Origin: an uncultured Corynebacterium sp.
GTDB taxonomy: Bacteria > Actinomycetota > Actinomycetes > Mycobacteriales > Mycobacteriaceae
DNA length: 6,957 nucleotides
NCBI GenBank assembly: GCA_945631445.1
Contig: CALZCR010000086.1
Location: forward strand, 1-6,957
Direction: 5' to 3'
The position numbers and the translations under genes were made by a program. Shown piece by piece: positions 1-5,857 of this stretch. The notes beneath the pieces were generated by a model, which was not told the origin of the DNA, did no database searches, and was given only the letters and a program-made list of their open reading frames with translations. Every line of letters starts with the position of its first letter. Within the stretch, counting starts at the first letter, position 1.

Positions 1-64
1 CGAGCACATGGACGCACGCGGCATGACCCGGCGCCGCGACGGGGCGAACCGCGAGGTGCTGTAG
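1..64 (+). CDS. 3' end of an unidentified gene (partial)
   Basis: An open frame enters from the left edge, in frame with position 2, and ends at TAG (62-64). It encodes about 20 residues, with the basic tail MTRRRDGANREVL. The stop codon directly abuts the ATG of mug at 65. The sequence GAGG inside its final codons (53-56) lies 8 nt before that ATG and is a plausible ribosome-binding site for mug. This supports a co-transcribed, perhaps translationally coupled, pair. The fragment is too short and too low in recognisable motifs to assign a family. It is called a gene only because the frame is open and its stop fits the tight spacing to mug. Confidence 0.5.
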   Translation, partial: EHMDARGMTRRRDGANREVL

Positions 65-655
65 ATGGACCTGAGCGACTACTACGGCTCGACCGTGCCT
101 GATCTGCTGCCGGAGCCGCTGAAGCTATTGTTCGTGGGGATCAACCCGTCGCTGATGTCGGCGGCGACGGGCTCTCATTTCGCACGCAAAGGCAACCGGT
201 TCTGGCCGGCGCTGCACCGCGCCGGGATCACGAAGTGGCGCATCGACGCCTCGGAGGGGTTCCGCCCGGAGGATGAGGCGCACCTGCACGAGCGCGGGGT
301 GGGCATCACCAACATCGTGCCGGTGGCCACGGCGCGGGCCGACGAGTTGACCCAGCAGCAGATCGAAGAGGGCCTGGCCCGGTTGCGCGAGCTCGTGGAC
401 GAGCGCCGCCCGGCGGTGGTGGCGATCGTGGGCATCACCGCCTGGCGGCAGGGCACGGGGCAGAAGAAAGCGCGCGTCGGGTGGCAGGAATCGCCGTGGG
501 AGGACGTGGGGGTCTGTCTCGCGCCGAACCCCAGCGGTCTCAACGCGCACTACCAGGTGCCGGATTTGGCGCGCGCCTACGGGGAGGCGGCGCTTCAGGC
601 GGGCGTGATCACGGCCCTGCCACCGGACGAGGGCCTCGCGGGGGATCGAGGCTGA
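65..655 (+). CDS. mug: G/U (T) mismatch-specific DNA glycosylase, Mug family
   Basis: This is a cytosolic base-excision repair enzyme of the uracil-DNA glycosylase superfamily. The family removes uracil, or thymine and ethenocytosine, mispaired with guanine. The 196-residue product carries the family landmarks: GINPSL at 25-30, matching GINPGL of E. coli Mug, whose Asn (here Asn27) positions the catalytic water; GNRFW at 43-47; and PNPSGL at 154-159, the helix-wedge loop that enters DNA. Length is slightly above E. coli Mug (about 168), mainly from a longer N-terminus, a central insert and a C-terminal tail. The start at 65 is chosen because GAGG (53-56) lies 8 nt upstream and the preceding gene stops at 64. 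The gene is therefore probably distal in an operon. Its last 16 codons (609-655) overlap the end of the convergent gene on the other strand. The family call is secure; substrate preference (U versus T or etheno adducts) is inferred from the family. Confidence 0.95.
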   Translation: MDLSDYYGSTVPDLLPEPLKLLFVGINPSLMSAATGSHFARKGNRFWPALHRAGITKWRIDASEGFRPEDEAHLHERGVGITNIVPVATARADELTQQQIEEGLARLRELVDERRPAVVAIVGITAWRQGTGQKKARVGWQESPWEDVGVCLAPNPSGLNAHYQVPDLARAYGEAALQAGVITALPPDEGLAGDRG

Positions 656-1415
656 CCTCGGCGGCGTCGATGAAGGCTTCCCAGTCGGCGCTTAAATCGA
701 TGGGTTGATAAGGCTGCGGCGGGGGCTCCGACAGCGCCGGCAGCGGTTGCGCGGCGTCGACCAGTTCCGCCGCGATATCCACGGCGATGAGGCCATCGCC
801 GCAGAAAGCGCGGGCGGCCAGCGGCGCGCCGGCTTGTTGGCGGGCGGCGACCTGGTCGGCGAAGCCCGCCGGCGTGCGGGTCGCCGGCACCACGCCCACC
901 GGGCGGTTGTCGTAGACGGCCACGACTTCGCCGGCGACGCTGCTCAAGGTCACCAACAGCTGGGCGGGGGAGATGTCCGCGATTTCCTCCGCGCTGACCC
1001 CGTCGGCGGTGGCGGTGTCCAGCAGCAGGCCCTCGCCTTGGGGCAGCAACCGGGCGGCCGCGGGCAGGTTGTTGCGGGGCACGGCAAAAGGCGGGGCGGG
1101 CAGCAGCACGTCCATGGCCAGCAACCCGTCGCCGAGGCGGGAGAGCTGGGCGATGGTCACCGGCTCCATCCCGGAGCGGTGCACGCGCTGCAGCTGCGGG
1201 TATTCCTCCCGCACGGTGGCGTCCAGCTGGCCTAAGGCGCCGTGACGGGTGCGCACGAACCACCCGCCGGTCACCGGGTTCGGGGCGAGCGAGACCTGCA
1301 GCAAATCAGTGGTCGCGGCATGGTTCCAGGCAGGCCCCAGCGCCAGCTCCGCGACCTCGTAGGCGCGGGCTTCGCCCAGCGCGGTGGGGGCCAGGGGATA
1401 GGTGGGTGGCGGCAC
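609..1415 (-). CDS. Uncharacterised protein with two tandem copies of one domain, downstream of lplA
   Basis: I do not recognise a named family. The 268-residue product has no signal peptide and no membrane segment, so it is probably cytosolic. Two internal segments align with each other. Repeat 1 is roughly residues 37-106 and repeat 2 roughly 150-216. Each runs: LLxV(S/T)L strand, a short V-x-V strand leading to (L/V)G(Q/V)(L/V), a helical stretch, then GDGLLAMDV (95-103) or GDGLIAVDI (206-214). The strand-G-strand-helix plan resembles HIRAN-type domains in outline, but this is a loose likeness. A proline-rich linker (about 224-238) leads to an acidic tail. The start chosen is GTG at 1415, because AAGGAG (1427-1422) lies 6 nt upstream. 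A longer ATG frame begins at 1463 but would run into lplA. The gene starts 26 bp after the lplA stop, which suggests one mRNA. The 3' end overlaps mug by 47 bp. Confidence 0.85.
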   Translation of the reverse strand: MPPPTYPLAPTALGEARAYEVAELALGPAWNHAATTDLLQVSLAPNPVTGGWFVRTRHGALGQLDATVREEYPQLQRVHRSGMEPVTIAQLSRLGDGLLAMDVLLPAPPFAVPRNNLPAAARLLPQGEGLLLDTATADGVSAEEIADISPAQLLVTLSSVAGEVVAVYDNRPVGVVPATRTPAGFADQVAARQQAGAPLAARAFCGDGLIAVDIAAELVDAAQPLPALSEPPPQPYQPIDLSADWEAFIDAAEVSLDPPRGPRPVAGP

Positions 1416-1421
1416 GTCACA

Positions 1422-1427
1422 CTCCTT
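1422..1427 (-). promoter_or_regulatory. Shine-Dalgarno AAGGAG of the lplA-partner gene
   Basis: On the - strand AAGGAG precedes GTG (1415-1413) with a 6-nt spacer. It is the best ribosome-binding site in the window. It decides the start of the downstream gene against the upstream in-frame ATG at 1463, and it lies inside the 26-bp lplA-partner intergenic gap. Confidence 0.7.
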
Positions 1428-1441
1428 GTCGTCTTCAGAGG

Positions 1442-2506
1442 TCAGGGGACCCGGTGCGTCCACTGCTCGGTGGCGAACTTCTCGTCGACGAGCGTACGGG
1501 CTCGCTCCAGCTCGGCGTCGGTCAGCTCACCGCGGGTGGCCGGGTAGCGGGAGACAAACGTCTCGATCATCGCCTCGATGAGCTCGGTGCGCGACGCCCC
1601 GGTCTGCCGTCGCAGCGGGTCGACGCGCTTTTTCGCGCTGCGCAGGCCTTTCGACGCCAATTTCACCTTACCGGTGCGCAACACCTCGCTCATCTTCTCG
1701 GCGTCGATGTCGTAGCTCATGGTCACGTGGTGCAGCACCGCCTCACCCAGCCGTTTCTGCGCGGCGCCACCGATCTTGCCGCCGTCGGAGGTGATGTCGT
1801 TGATGGGCACGTACCAGGCGTTGACGCCCTGCCCGGCCAGCGCGGCGAGCACCCACTGATCCAGGTACTGGTAGCTGGCCTCGTAGGACAGGCCGCGCAC
1901 CAGCGACTCGGGCGCGTACAGCGAGTAGGTGATGCAGTTGCCGCCCTCCATGAACATGGCCCCGCCCCCGGAAATACGGCGCACCACCTTAATGCCGTGC
2001 TCTTCGACGCCGCCGGGCTGCACCTCGTTGACGTAGGACTGGTAGGAACCGATGACGGCCGCCTTGTCCTCCCATTCCCAAAACCGCAGCGTCGGACCAC
2101 GCCGCCCGGCGGCGACCTCGCGGGTGAGAACCTCGTCGAGGGCGACGTTGAGCGGCGTCGGCACGGTCGGGGAATGGATCACGGACCACTCGTGGTCGGT
2201 GAAGTCCGTGGCCCCGGTGACGGCCCGGCGCACGGTCACGGCCACATCATGGGTGCTGAACCCGTGCAGCTGCAGCCCGTCGAAAGCGCTCAACGCCTGA
2301 TCTAGCCGGGCGGTCAACGCCTCGGCGTCCTCGGTGACGGCCGCGCCGACCAGGGCCGGGCCGAGCACCTCGTAGGCGTCGTCGGGCTCCAGGAAGAAAT
2401 CCCCCGAGATCTGCGCCGCGGCGAGCGTGTCCTCGTCGACCTCGACGTCGGCGACGACGAGCTTGCCGCCGGGGACCTTGATTTCGAAATGATGGTGGGT
2501 GCTCAT
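1442..2506 (-). CDS. lplA: Lipoate-protein ligase with an N-terminal accessory domain
   Basis: The enzyme attaches lipoate, via lipoyl-AMP made with ATP, to a lysine on lipoyl domains of 2-oxoacid dehydrogenase E2 subunits and GcvH. It acts in the cytosol as a lipoate-scavenging route. The 354-residue product shows the catalytic landmarks: RRISGGGAMFMEGGN (176-190), matching the RRxSGGGAVFHDxGN loop of E. coli LplA, and NDITSDGGKIGGAA (236-249), in which Lys244 corresponds to the conserved ligase lysine. A basic VKLASKG segment follows at 281-287. Residues about 8-75 (GGKLVVADVEV, then ISGDFF at 33-38) look like the small accessory domain that E. coli LplA carries at its C-terminus, so the domain order is reversed. 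Start: ATG 2506 is preferred over an upstream TTG at 2563. A GGAGG lies only 2 nt upstream, too close for a normal ribosome-binding site, while TAACGT lies 8 nt upstream. The gene probably leads an operon with the 268-residue protein. Confidence 0.95.
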   Translation of the reverse strand: MSTHHHFEIKVPGGKLVVADVEVDEDTLAAAQISGDFFLEPDDAYEVLGPALVGAAVTEDAEALTARLDQALSAFDGLQLHGFSTHDVAVTVRRAVTGATDFTDHEWSVIHSPTVPTPLNVALDEVLTREVAAGRRGPTLRFWEWEDKAAVIGSYQSYVNEVQPGGVEEHGIKVVRRISGGGAMFMEGGNCITYSLYAPESLVRGLSYEASYQYLDQWVLAALAGQGVNAWYVPINDITSDGGKIGGAAQKRLGEAVLHHVTMSYDIDAEKMSEVLRTGKVKLASKGLRSAKKRVDPLRRQTGASRTELIEAMIETFVSRYPATRGELTDAELERARTLVDEKFATEQWTHRVP

Positions 2507-2514
2507 GTCCTCCG

Positions 2515-2520
2515 ACGTTA
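2515..2520 (-). promoter_or_regulatory. Candidate -10 box TAACGT of lplA (leaderless)
   Basis: On the - strand TAACGT is followed by 8 nt (CGGAGGAC) and then the lplA ATG (2506). The hexamer fits TAnnnT, and its distance would place the transcript start at the ATG. An alternative -10, TACCAT (2568-2563), would instead give a leader of about 50 nt. No convincing -35 is seen for either. Confidence 0.35.
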
Positions 2521-2562
2521 GCGCCCGAGTCGGGAACACGGGGCCCTCGCGCGACGTTGACA

Positions 2563-2568
2563 ATGGTA
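2563..2568 (-). promoter_or_regulatory. Alternative candidate -10 box TACCAT of lplA
   Basis: TACCAT on the - strand matches TAnnAT. It would start a transcript near 2555, leaving a leader of about 50 nt that contains GGAGG just before the ATG. It competes with the leaderless reading at 2515-2520. Choice between them is open. Confidence 0.25.
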
Positions 2569-2621
2569 TGAGCGTTCCCGACCCCGACTTTCCCGCCCTG
2601 GCGATCGGACCCGACCGATGA
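2568..2621 (+). CDS. Possible 17-codon leader ORF overlapping the CBS-domain gene (ATGA)
   Basis: A short frame from ATG 2568 encodes MSVPDPDFPALAIGPDR and stops at TGA 2619-2621. That stop overlaps the ATG (2618) of the following membrane-protein gene as ATGA. The same frame is open further upstream to an ATG at 2505, which would make 38 codons. The downstream gene has no clear ribosome-binding site and no alternative upstream start before an in-frame stop at 2558, so coupled re-initiation is a reasonable explanation. Third positions are mostly G/C (13 of 17), as in the neighbours. The short frame has no Shine-Dalgarno of its own and the peptide resembles nothing I know, so it may be chance. 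Confidence 0.3.
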   Translation: MSVPDPDFPALAIGPDR

Positions 2622-3970
2622 GCATCGGAGTCAGCCTGCTGCTGGTGCTGCTGTTCGTGCTCGTCGGCGGCGTCTTCGCCGCCACGGAGATGGCGCTGGT
2701 CAGCTTGCGCGAATCGCAGATCCGCAAGATGGAGCGCGGCGGTAAGTCCGCCCGCACCGTCGCCGGCCTGGCCCGCGACTCGGGACGGTTTTTATCCGCG
2801 GTGCAGATAGGCGTGACCTTCGCCGGCTTCTTCTCCTCCGCGTTCGGAGCCTCGACCATCGCCCCGCAGATCGCCCCGTGGTTGACGCGCCTCGGCCTGA
2901 ACGAAAACGTGGCCGGCGGCGTCGCCCTAGTGGTCATGACGCTGCTGGTGTCCTACCTGTCGCTGGTGCTCGGCGAGCTGGTGCCCAAACGCATCGCCAT
3001 GCAAAAAGCCGAGGGCTTCAGCCTGGCGGTCGGCCCCACGCTGAACGTCTTCGCCACCCTCATGCGCCCGGTCATCTGGCTGATCAACAGTTCCTCGAAC
3101 CTGCTGCTGCGGCTGCTGGGCTTCGACCCCGCCGCCCGCACCGAGGAAATGAGCACCGAAGAAGTCCGCGACATCGTCGCCGCCCATCAAGGCTTCGAGC
3201 AGACCGAACGAGAGATCCTCGACGACGTCTTCGAAGCCGGCCAACGCCTCGTCGGTGAAGTCATGCGCCACCGCTCCGACATGATCGCCTACGAAGCGGA
3301 CGCCACCATCGCCGAGATCCTCTCCGACCTGCAAAAACAGCCGTATTCGCGCTACCCCGTCTACGACGGCACCGTCGACGCGATCGTCGGCTTCGTGCAC
3401 GTCCGCGACGTCTTGAGCCGCGCCGCCGACGACGACTACGACGCCCCGCTGCGCTGCCTGATGCGCCCGATCGCCCAATTTCCCGGCACCAACCGGCTGC
3501 CGCAGGCGCTGTCGCAGATGCGTGCCTCCGGCAACCACATCGCCATCGTCGTCGACGAGTACGGCGGCACCGACGGCATGGTCACCCTCGAGGACCTCGT
3601 CGAAGAGCTCGTCGGCGAAATCTGGGACGAATACGACCGTGACGAACGCAGCGCCGCCCTGGCGCTGCACGAATCCCGCTCCCTGGAAGCGACGATGAAC
3701 ATCGAGGACTTCGCCGACGTCACCGGCATCGCTTTGCCCGACGGCCCCTACGAGACCGTCGCCGGCTGGCTGCTCGCAGAACTGGGGCGCCTGGGACGGG
3801 CAGGCGACGTCATCCCGATTCCGGCCGAGCTGACCGCCGACCCCGCCGACGACGGCGACAGCGGCGTCCACTACCAAATCGAGATCAAGGAAGTCGTCGG
3901 CAACCGCATCGTGCTCATCGAGCTGCGCAAAACCACCGTCGACCGCGAAGACGACGAGCTGACCCACTAA
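2618..3970 (+). CDS. CNNM/CBS-domain/CorC-HlyC family membrane protein (hemolysin-family, UPF0053)
   Basis: This is an integral membrane protein of the family historically called 'hemolysin-like' and now linked to divalent-cation, especially Mg2+, transport or efflux. The 450 residues show the full architecture. A CNNM/DUF21 membrane domain (about 1-165) has hydrophobic segments at 4-22, 60-80, 98-118 and 136-165, with TEMAL (23-27) and GELVPKR (119-125). A CBS pair follows (about 215-335), with SRYPVY (244-249) and VDEYGGTDGMVTLEDLVEE (312-330). A CorC/HlyC C-terminal domain (about 350-440) completes it. Length is normal for the family. ATG 2618 is the only sensible start, because the frame has no start codon between it and the stop at 2558. 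It opens straight into the first membrane helix and overlaps a mini-ORF stop. Its TAA stop lies 11 bp before zupT. Substrate and direction of transport cannot be read from sequence; a hemolytic role is not implied. Confidence 0.95.
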   Translation: MSIGVSLLLVLLFVLVGGVFAATEMALVSLRESQIRKMERGGKSARTVAGLARDSGRFLSAVQIGVTFAGFFSSAFGASTIAPQIAPWLTRLGLNENVAGGVALVVMTLLVSYLSLVLGELVPKRIAMQKAEGFSLAVGPTLNVFATLMRPVIWLINSSSNLLLRLLGFDPAARTEEMSTEEVRDIVAAHQGFEQTEREILDDVFEAGQRLVGEVMRHRSDMIAYEADATIAEILSDLQKQPYSRYPVYDGTVDAIVGFVHVRDVLSRAADDDYDAPLRCLMRPIAQFPGTNRLPQALSQMRASGNHIAIVVDEYGGTDGMVTLEDLVEELVGEIWDEYDRDERSAALALHESRSLEATMNIEDFADVTGIALPDGPYETVAGWLLAELGRLGRAGDVIPIPAELTADPADDGDSGVHYQIEIKEVVGNRIVLIELRKTTVDREDDELTH

Positions 3971-3973
3971 ACT
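3968..3973 (+). promoter_or_regulatory. Candidate -10 box TAAACT of zupT, containing the upstream stop codon
   Basis: TAAACT matches TAnAnT. It is followed by 8 nt (GATCGCCT) and the zupT ATG at 3982, consistent with a leaderless transcript. Its first three bases are the TAA stop of the preceding gene. There is no Shine-Dalgarno in the 11-bp gap. No clear -35 is visible. Confidence 0.45.
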
Positions 3974-3981
3974 GATCGCCT

Positions 3982-4788
3982 ATGTACGATCTCTCAACGC
4001 TGGCGGTGGCTTTCGCCATGACGCTGATCGCCGGTCTGGCCACTGGCGTCGGTGGGCTGATCGGCGTGGCCAAACGCGCGCCGGGGGACAGGTTCATGGC
4101 CAGCGCCCTCGGCTTGTCCGCCGGCGTCATGCTCTACGTCTCTTTCGTGGAGATCTTGCCCAAGGGGGTGGCGGATCTCTCTGCGGCCTGGGGCGGGGGC
4201 GTCGGGCCGTGGGCCGCGGTGGCCGCCTTCTTCGGCGGTGTGGCGCTCATCGCCGTCATCGACCGGTTCGTGCCGGAGGAGATCAACCCGCACGAGCCAT
4301 CGACTGTGACGGGCTCGGCGGGGGATGCGCGCAAACGCAAGATGATGAAGGCCGGGGTGCTCACTGCGGTGGCGCTGGCCTTGCACAACTTCCCGGAGGG
4401 CTTCGCCACGTTCATTGCCGCGCTCGAGGACCCCATGGTCGCGGTGCCCATCGTCGCGGCCATCGCGATCCACAACATCCCGGAGGGCATCGCCGTGGCC
4501 GTGCCCATCCGGGAAGCCACCGGCTCGCGGGCCAAGGGGTTCTGGTGGGCGACGGCCTCCGGCCTGGCGGAGCCGGCGGGCGCGATCATCGGGTTCGTGA
4601 TCTTGGCGCCGTTCATCGGCCCGGCGGCGATGGGGCTGTCCTTCGCCGCGGTCGCAGGCATCATGGTCTTTGTCAGCCTCGACGAGTTGCTGCCGACCGC
4701 GGAGGCCACCGGCAAGCACCACCACGCCATTTACGGGCTGATCGCGGGCATGGCGATCATGGCCCTGTCGCTGCTGCTGTTGGGCTAG
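3982..4788 (+). CDS. zupT: ZIP-family divalent metal (zinc) transporter, ZupT type
   Basis: This inner-membrane transporter belongs to a family that moves Zn2+, and often Fe2+, Mn2+ or Co2+, into the cytoplasm. The 268 residues contain the paired ZIP signatures HNFPEG (135-140) in helix 4 and HNIPEG (164-169) in helix 5. Their His, Asn and Glu side chains form the binuclear metal site. GLAEPAG (194-200), SFVEILP (54-60) and SLDELLP (232-238) are also typical of the ZupT branch. About eight hydrophobic segments are visible. The loop between helices 3 and 4 (about 100-122) is short and basic (DARKRKMMK) with a single His, not His-rich. KHHH occurs near the last helix (245-248). Length matches the family. 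The start lies 11 bp after the CNNM-type gene with no Shine-Dalgarno but a -10-like TAAACT, so it may be both co-transcribed and separately transcribed. I see no obvious Zur operator. The TAG stop shares CTAG with the convergent gene. Confidence 0.95.
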   Translation: MYDLSTLAVAFAMTLIAGLATGVGGLIGVAKRAPGDRFMASALGLSAGVMLYVSFVEILPKGVADLSAAWGGGVGPWAAVAAFFGGVALIAVIDRFVPEEINPHEPSTVTGSAGDARKRKMMKAGVLTAVALALHNFPEGFATFIAALEDPMVAVPIVAAIAIHNIPEGIAVAVPIREATGSRAKGFWWATASGLAEPAGAIIGFVILAPFIGPAAMGLSFAAVAGIMVFVSLDELLPTAEATGKHHHAIYGLIAGMAIMALSLLLLG

Positions 4789-5789
4789 TCTTCCGCGCGC
4801 GCGGCGCGCTCGAGGAGCCGGCGGTTGTCGTCGGCGTCGCGTTCGGCGATCTTCAGGTCGGACTTCTCCGCGGAGTCGCGGCCCAGGCGCTGGCTGGCGC
4901 GGAAGATCTCGATGAAGGCGTAGACCACCAGGCCCCAGATCAGGCCGACGACCAGGGAGCCGGCGGTGTTGACCAGCCAGCCCAGGATCCCGCCGCCCAC
5001 GGCGGTCTCCCAGCCGTGGATGGTCTCATACGGCCAGGACCAGAACAGCTCGTCCATGCCTACGACCAGGATGTGGCCGCCGACCCAGAGCATGGCGAAG
5101 GTGCCCACCACCGCAATGACGTTGAGCACCAGCGGCATCGCCTTGACTAGGCCGCGGCCCAGATTGGGGGCTTGGCCGCGCTTGACCATCCCGAGCCCGA
5201 TGTCGTCGAGCTTGACTAAGAGCGCGACGGCGCCGTAGACCACTGCGGTGATCAGTACGGCGACGACGACCAACGTAACCAATCGCAGCCAGAAGCCGTA
5301 GTCCAGCACGCTGTTGAGCGAGATGACCATGATCTCCGCGGACAAGATGAGGTCGGTGGTGATCGCGCTGCGCACGAGCTTGTCCTCCGCCTCCGGGCCC
5401 GTCTCCTTCACCGGGGCGTCGTGTTCGCCGTGGCCGGTGAGGGCGGAGACGATTTTATGGGCGCCCTCGAAGGCGAGGTAGGTGCCGCCGAGCATCAGCA
5501 GCGGAGTCAGCAGCCCCGGCGCCCAGACGGACAGGGCCATGGCGATGGGTAGGATGATGACCAACTTGTTGATCAACGAGCCCTTCGTGATGCGCCAGAT
5601 CATGGGCAGCTCCCGGGCGGGGCTGGCGCCCTCCAGGTAGCCCGGGGTGACGGCGGCGTCGTCGATGACCACGCCGGCCGACTTGAGGGAGGTTTTGCCC
5701 GCCAAGGAGGCGACGTCGTCGACGGTGGCCGCGGCTTTGCGGGCGATCAACGCCACGTCGTCGAGGAGTGCGAGGAGACCACCGGCCAT
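4785..5789 (-). CDS. DUF808 (YedI-type) multi-pass membrane protein
   Basis: This protein belongs to the DUF808 family, represented by E. coli YedI; its function is not established. The 334 residues open with the family-typical MAGGLLALLDD and a soluble-looking VIDDAAV segment (41-47). ARELPMIW (58-65) and KGSLINKL (69-76) then lead into membrane segments at about 73-102, 143-162, 167-192, 217-245 and 264-297. TPLLMLGGTYLAFEG (95-109) is a strongly conserved family stretch. The C-terminal 35 residues (300-334) are highly charged and probably helical, making the protein about 30 residues longer than YedI. The start ATG 5789 has AAAGG (5803-5799) 9 nt upstream. A TAGGAT hexamer on this strand (5835-5830) would give a leader of about 33 nt. 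It converges on zupT and diverges from the reductase gene. Family membership is clear; no role is claimed. Confidence 0.93.
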   Translation of the reverse strand: MAGGLLALLDDVALIARKAAATVDDVASLAGKTSLKSAGVVIDDAAVTPGYLEGASPARELPMIWRITKGSLINKLVIILPIAMALSVWAPGLLTPLLMLGGTYLAFEGAHKIVSALTGHGEHDAPVKETGPEAEDKLVRSAITTDLILSAEIMVISLNSVLDYGFWLRLVTLVVVAVLITAVVYGAVALLVKLDDIGLGMVKRGQAPNLGRGLVKAMPLVLNVIAVVGTFAMLWVGGHILVVGMDELFWSWPYETIHGWETAVGGGILGWLVNTAGSLVVGLIWGLVVYAFIEIFRASQRLGRDSAEKSDLKIAERDADDNRRLLERAARAED

Positions 5790-5798
5790 GAGTCAGCG

Positions 5799-5803
5799 CC
5801 TTT
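5799..5803 (-). promoter_or_regulatory. Shine-Dalgarno AAAGG of the DUF808 gene
   Basis: On the - strand AAAGG precedes ATG 5789 by 9 nt. It supports this start and a leadered mRNA, in contrast to the divergent reductase gene, which has none. Confidence 0.5.
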
Positions 5804-5817
5804 CATACGGTAATCAT

Positions 5818-5847
5818 CGGGAAACCGACATCCTACACCCGGAAACC
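5818..5847. repeat. Direct repeat GGAAACC, 21-bp period, in the divergent promoter region
   Basis: CGGGAAACC (5818-5826) and CCGGAAACC (5839-5847) share 8 of 9 bases and are offset by 21 bp, about two helical turns. They flank the - strand TAGGAT and lie just upstream of the + strand TAGGAT, where a regulator could bind. No known operator is recognised. Confidence 0.35.
5830..5835 (-). promoter_or_regulatory. Candidate -10 box TAGGAT of the DUF808 gene
   Basis: TAGGAT on the - strand matches TAnnAT, with GTG just before it. A start about 7 nt downstream (near 5822) gives a leader of about 33 nt containing the AAAGG site. The identical hexamer serves the divergent gene at 5852-5857. No -35 match is evident. 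Confidence 0.4.
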
Positions 5848-5851
5848 TCAT

Positions 5852-5857
5852 TAGGAT
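5852..5857 (+). promoter_or_regulatory. Candidate -10 box TAGGAT of the reductase gene (leaderless)
   Basis: TAGGAT is followed by 7 nt (GGCGGCC) and ATG 5865, so transcription would begin at or next to the start codon. There is no Shine-Dalgarno. This spacing favours ATG 5865 over the ATG at 5856, which would lie inside the hexamer. Confidence 0.45.

Noticed and set aside
633..652. Possible terminator hairpin GCCTCG-N8-CGAGGC before the mug stop
   Set aside because: The 6-bp stem is real, but no T-tract follows on either strand and it lies within overlapping coding regions. It could be chance in G+C-rich DNA.
1416..1463. N-terminal extension of the lplA-partner gene to ATG 1463
   Set aside because: It would overlap lplA and bypass the strong AAGGAG site. 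The extra residues are antisense-like and read through the Shine-Dalgarno itself.
1406..2305. 299-codon + strand frame opposite lplA
   Set aside because: Antisense to conserved lplA catalytic motifs, with no recognisable domain and no initiation signal.
2557..2562. Perfect TTGACA as a -35 box for the CNNM/CBS gene
   Set aside because: No TAnnnT lies 16-18 bp downstream on the + strand (that stretch is C-rich), so it cannot be paired into a promoter. The nearby TATGAG (2567-2572) lacks the final T and is too close.
2507..2563. N-terminal extension of lplA to TTG 2563
   Set aside because: The 19 extra residues lie outside the accessory-domain pattern, use a rare start codon and have no ribosome-binding site.
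2927..3967. Long open frame (346 codons) antisense to the CNNM/CBS gene
   Set aside because: It mirrors a G/C-third-position coding frame in G+C-rich DNA. Its translation is a low-complexity run of Val, Asp, Gly and His with no domain, and the + strand product is complete and conserved.
4794..4810. GCGCGCGCGGCGCGC near the zupT/DUF808 junction as a bidirectional terminator
   Set aside because: Self-complementary GC run inside the DUF808 coding end, encoding Arg/Ala codons, with no flanking T-tract.
4209..5150. 313-codon + strand frame spanning zupT and the end of the DUF808 gene
   Set aside because: It is out of frame with zupT and antisense to DUF808, with Arg/Gly/His-rich composition and no motif. 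It is a shadow of two well-supported genes.
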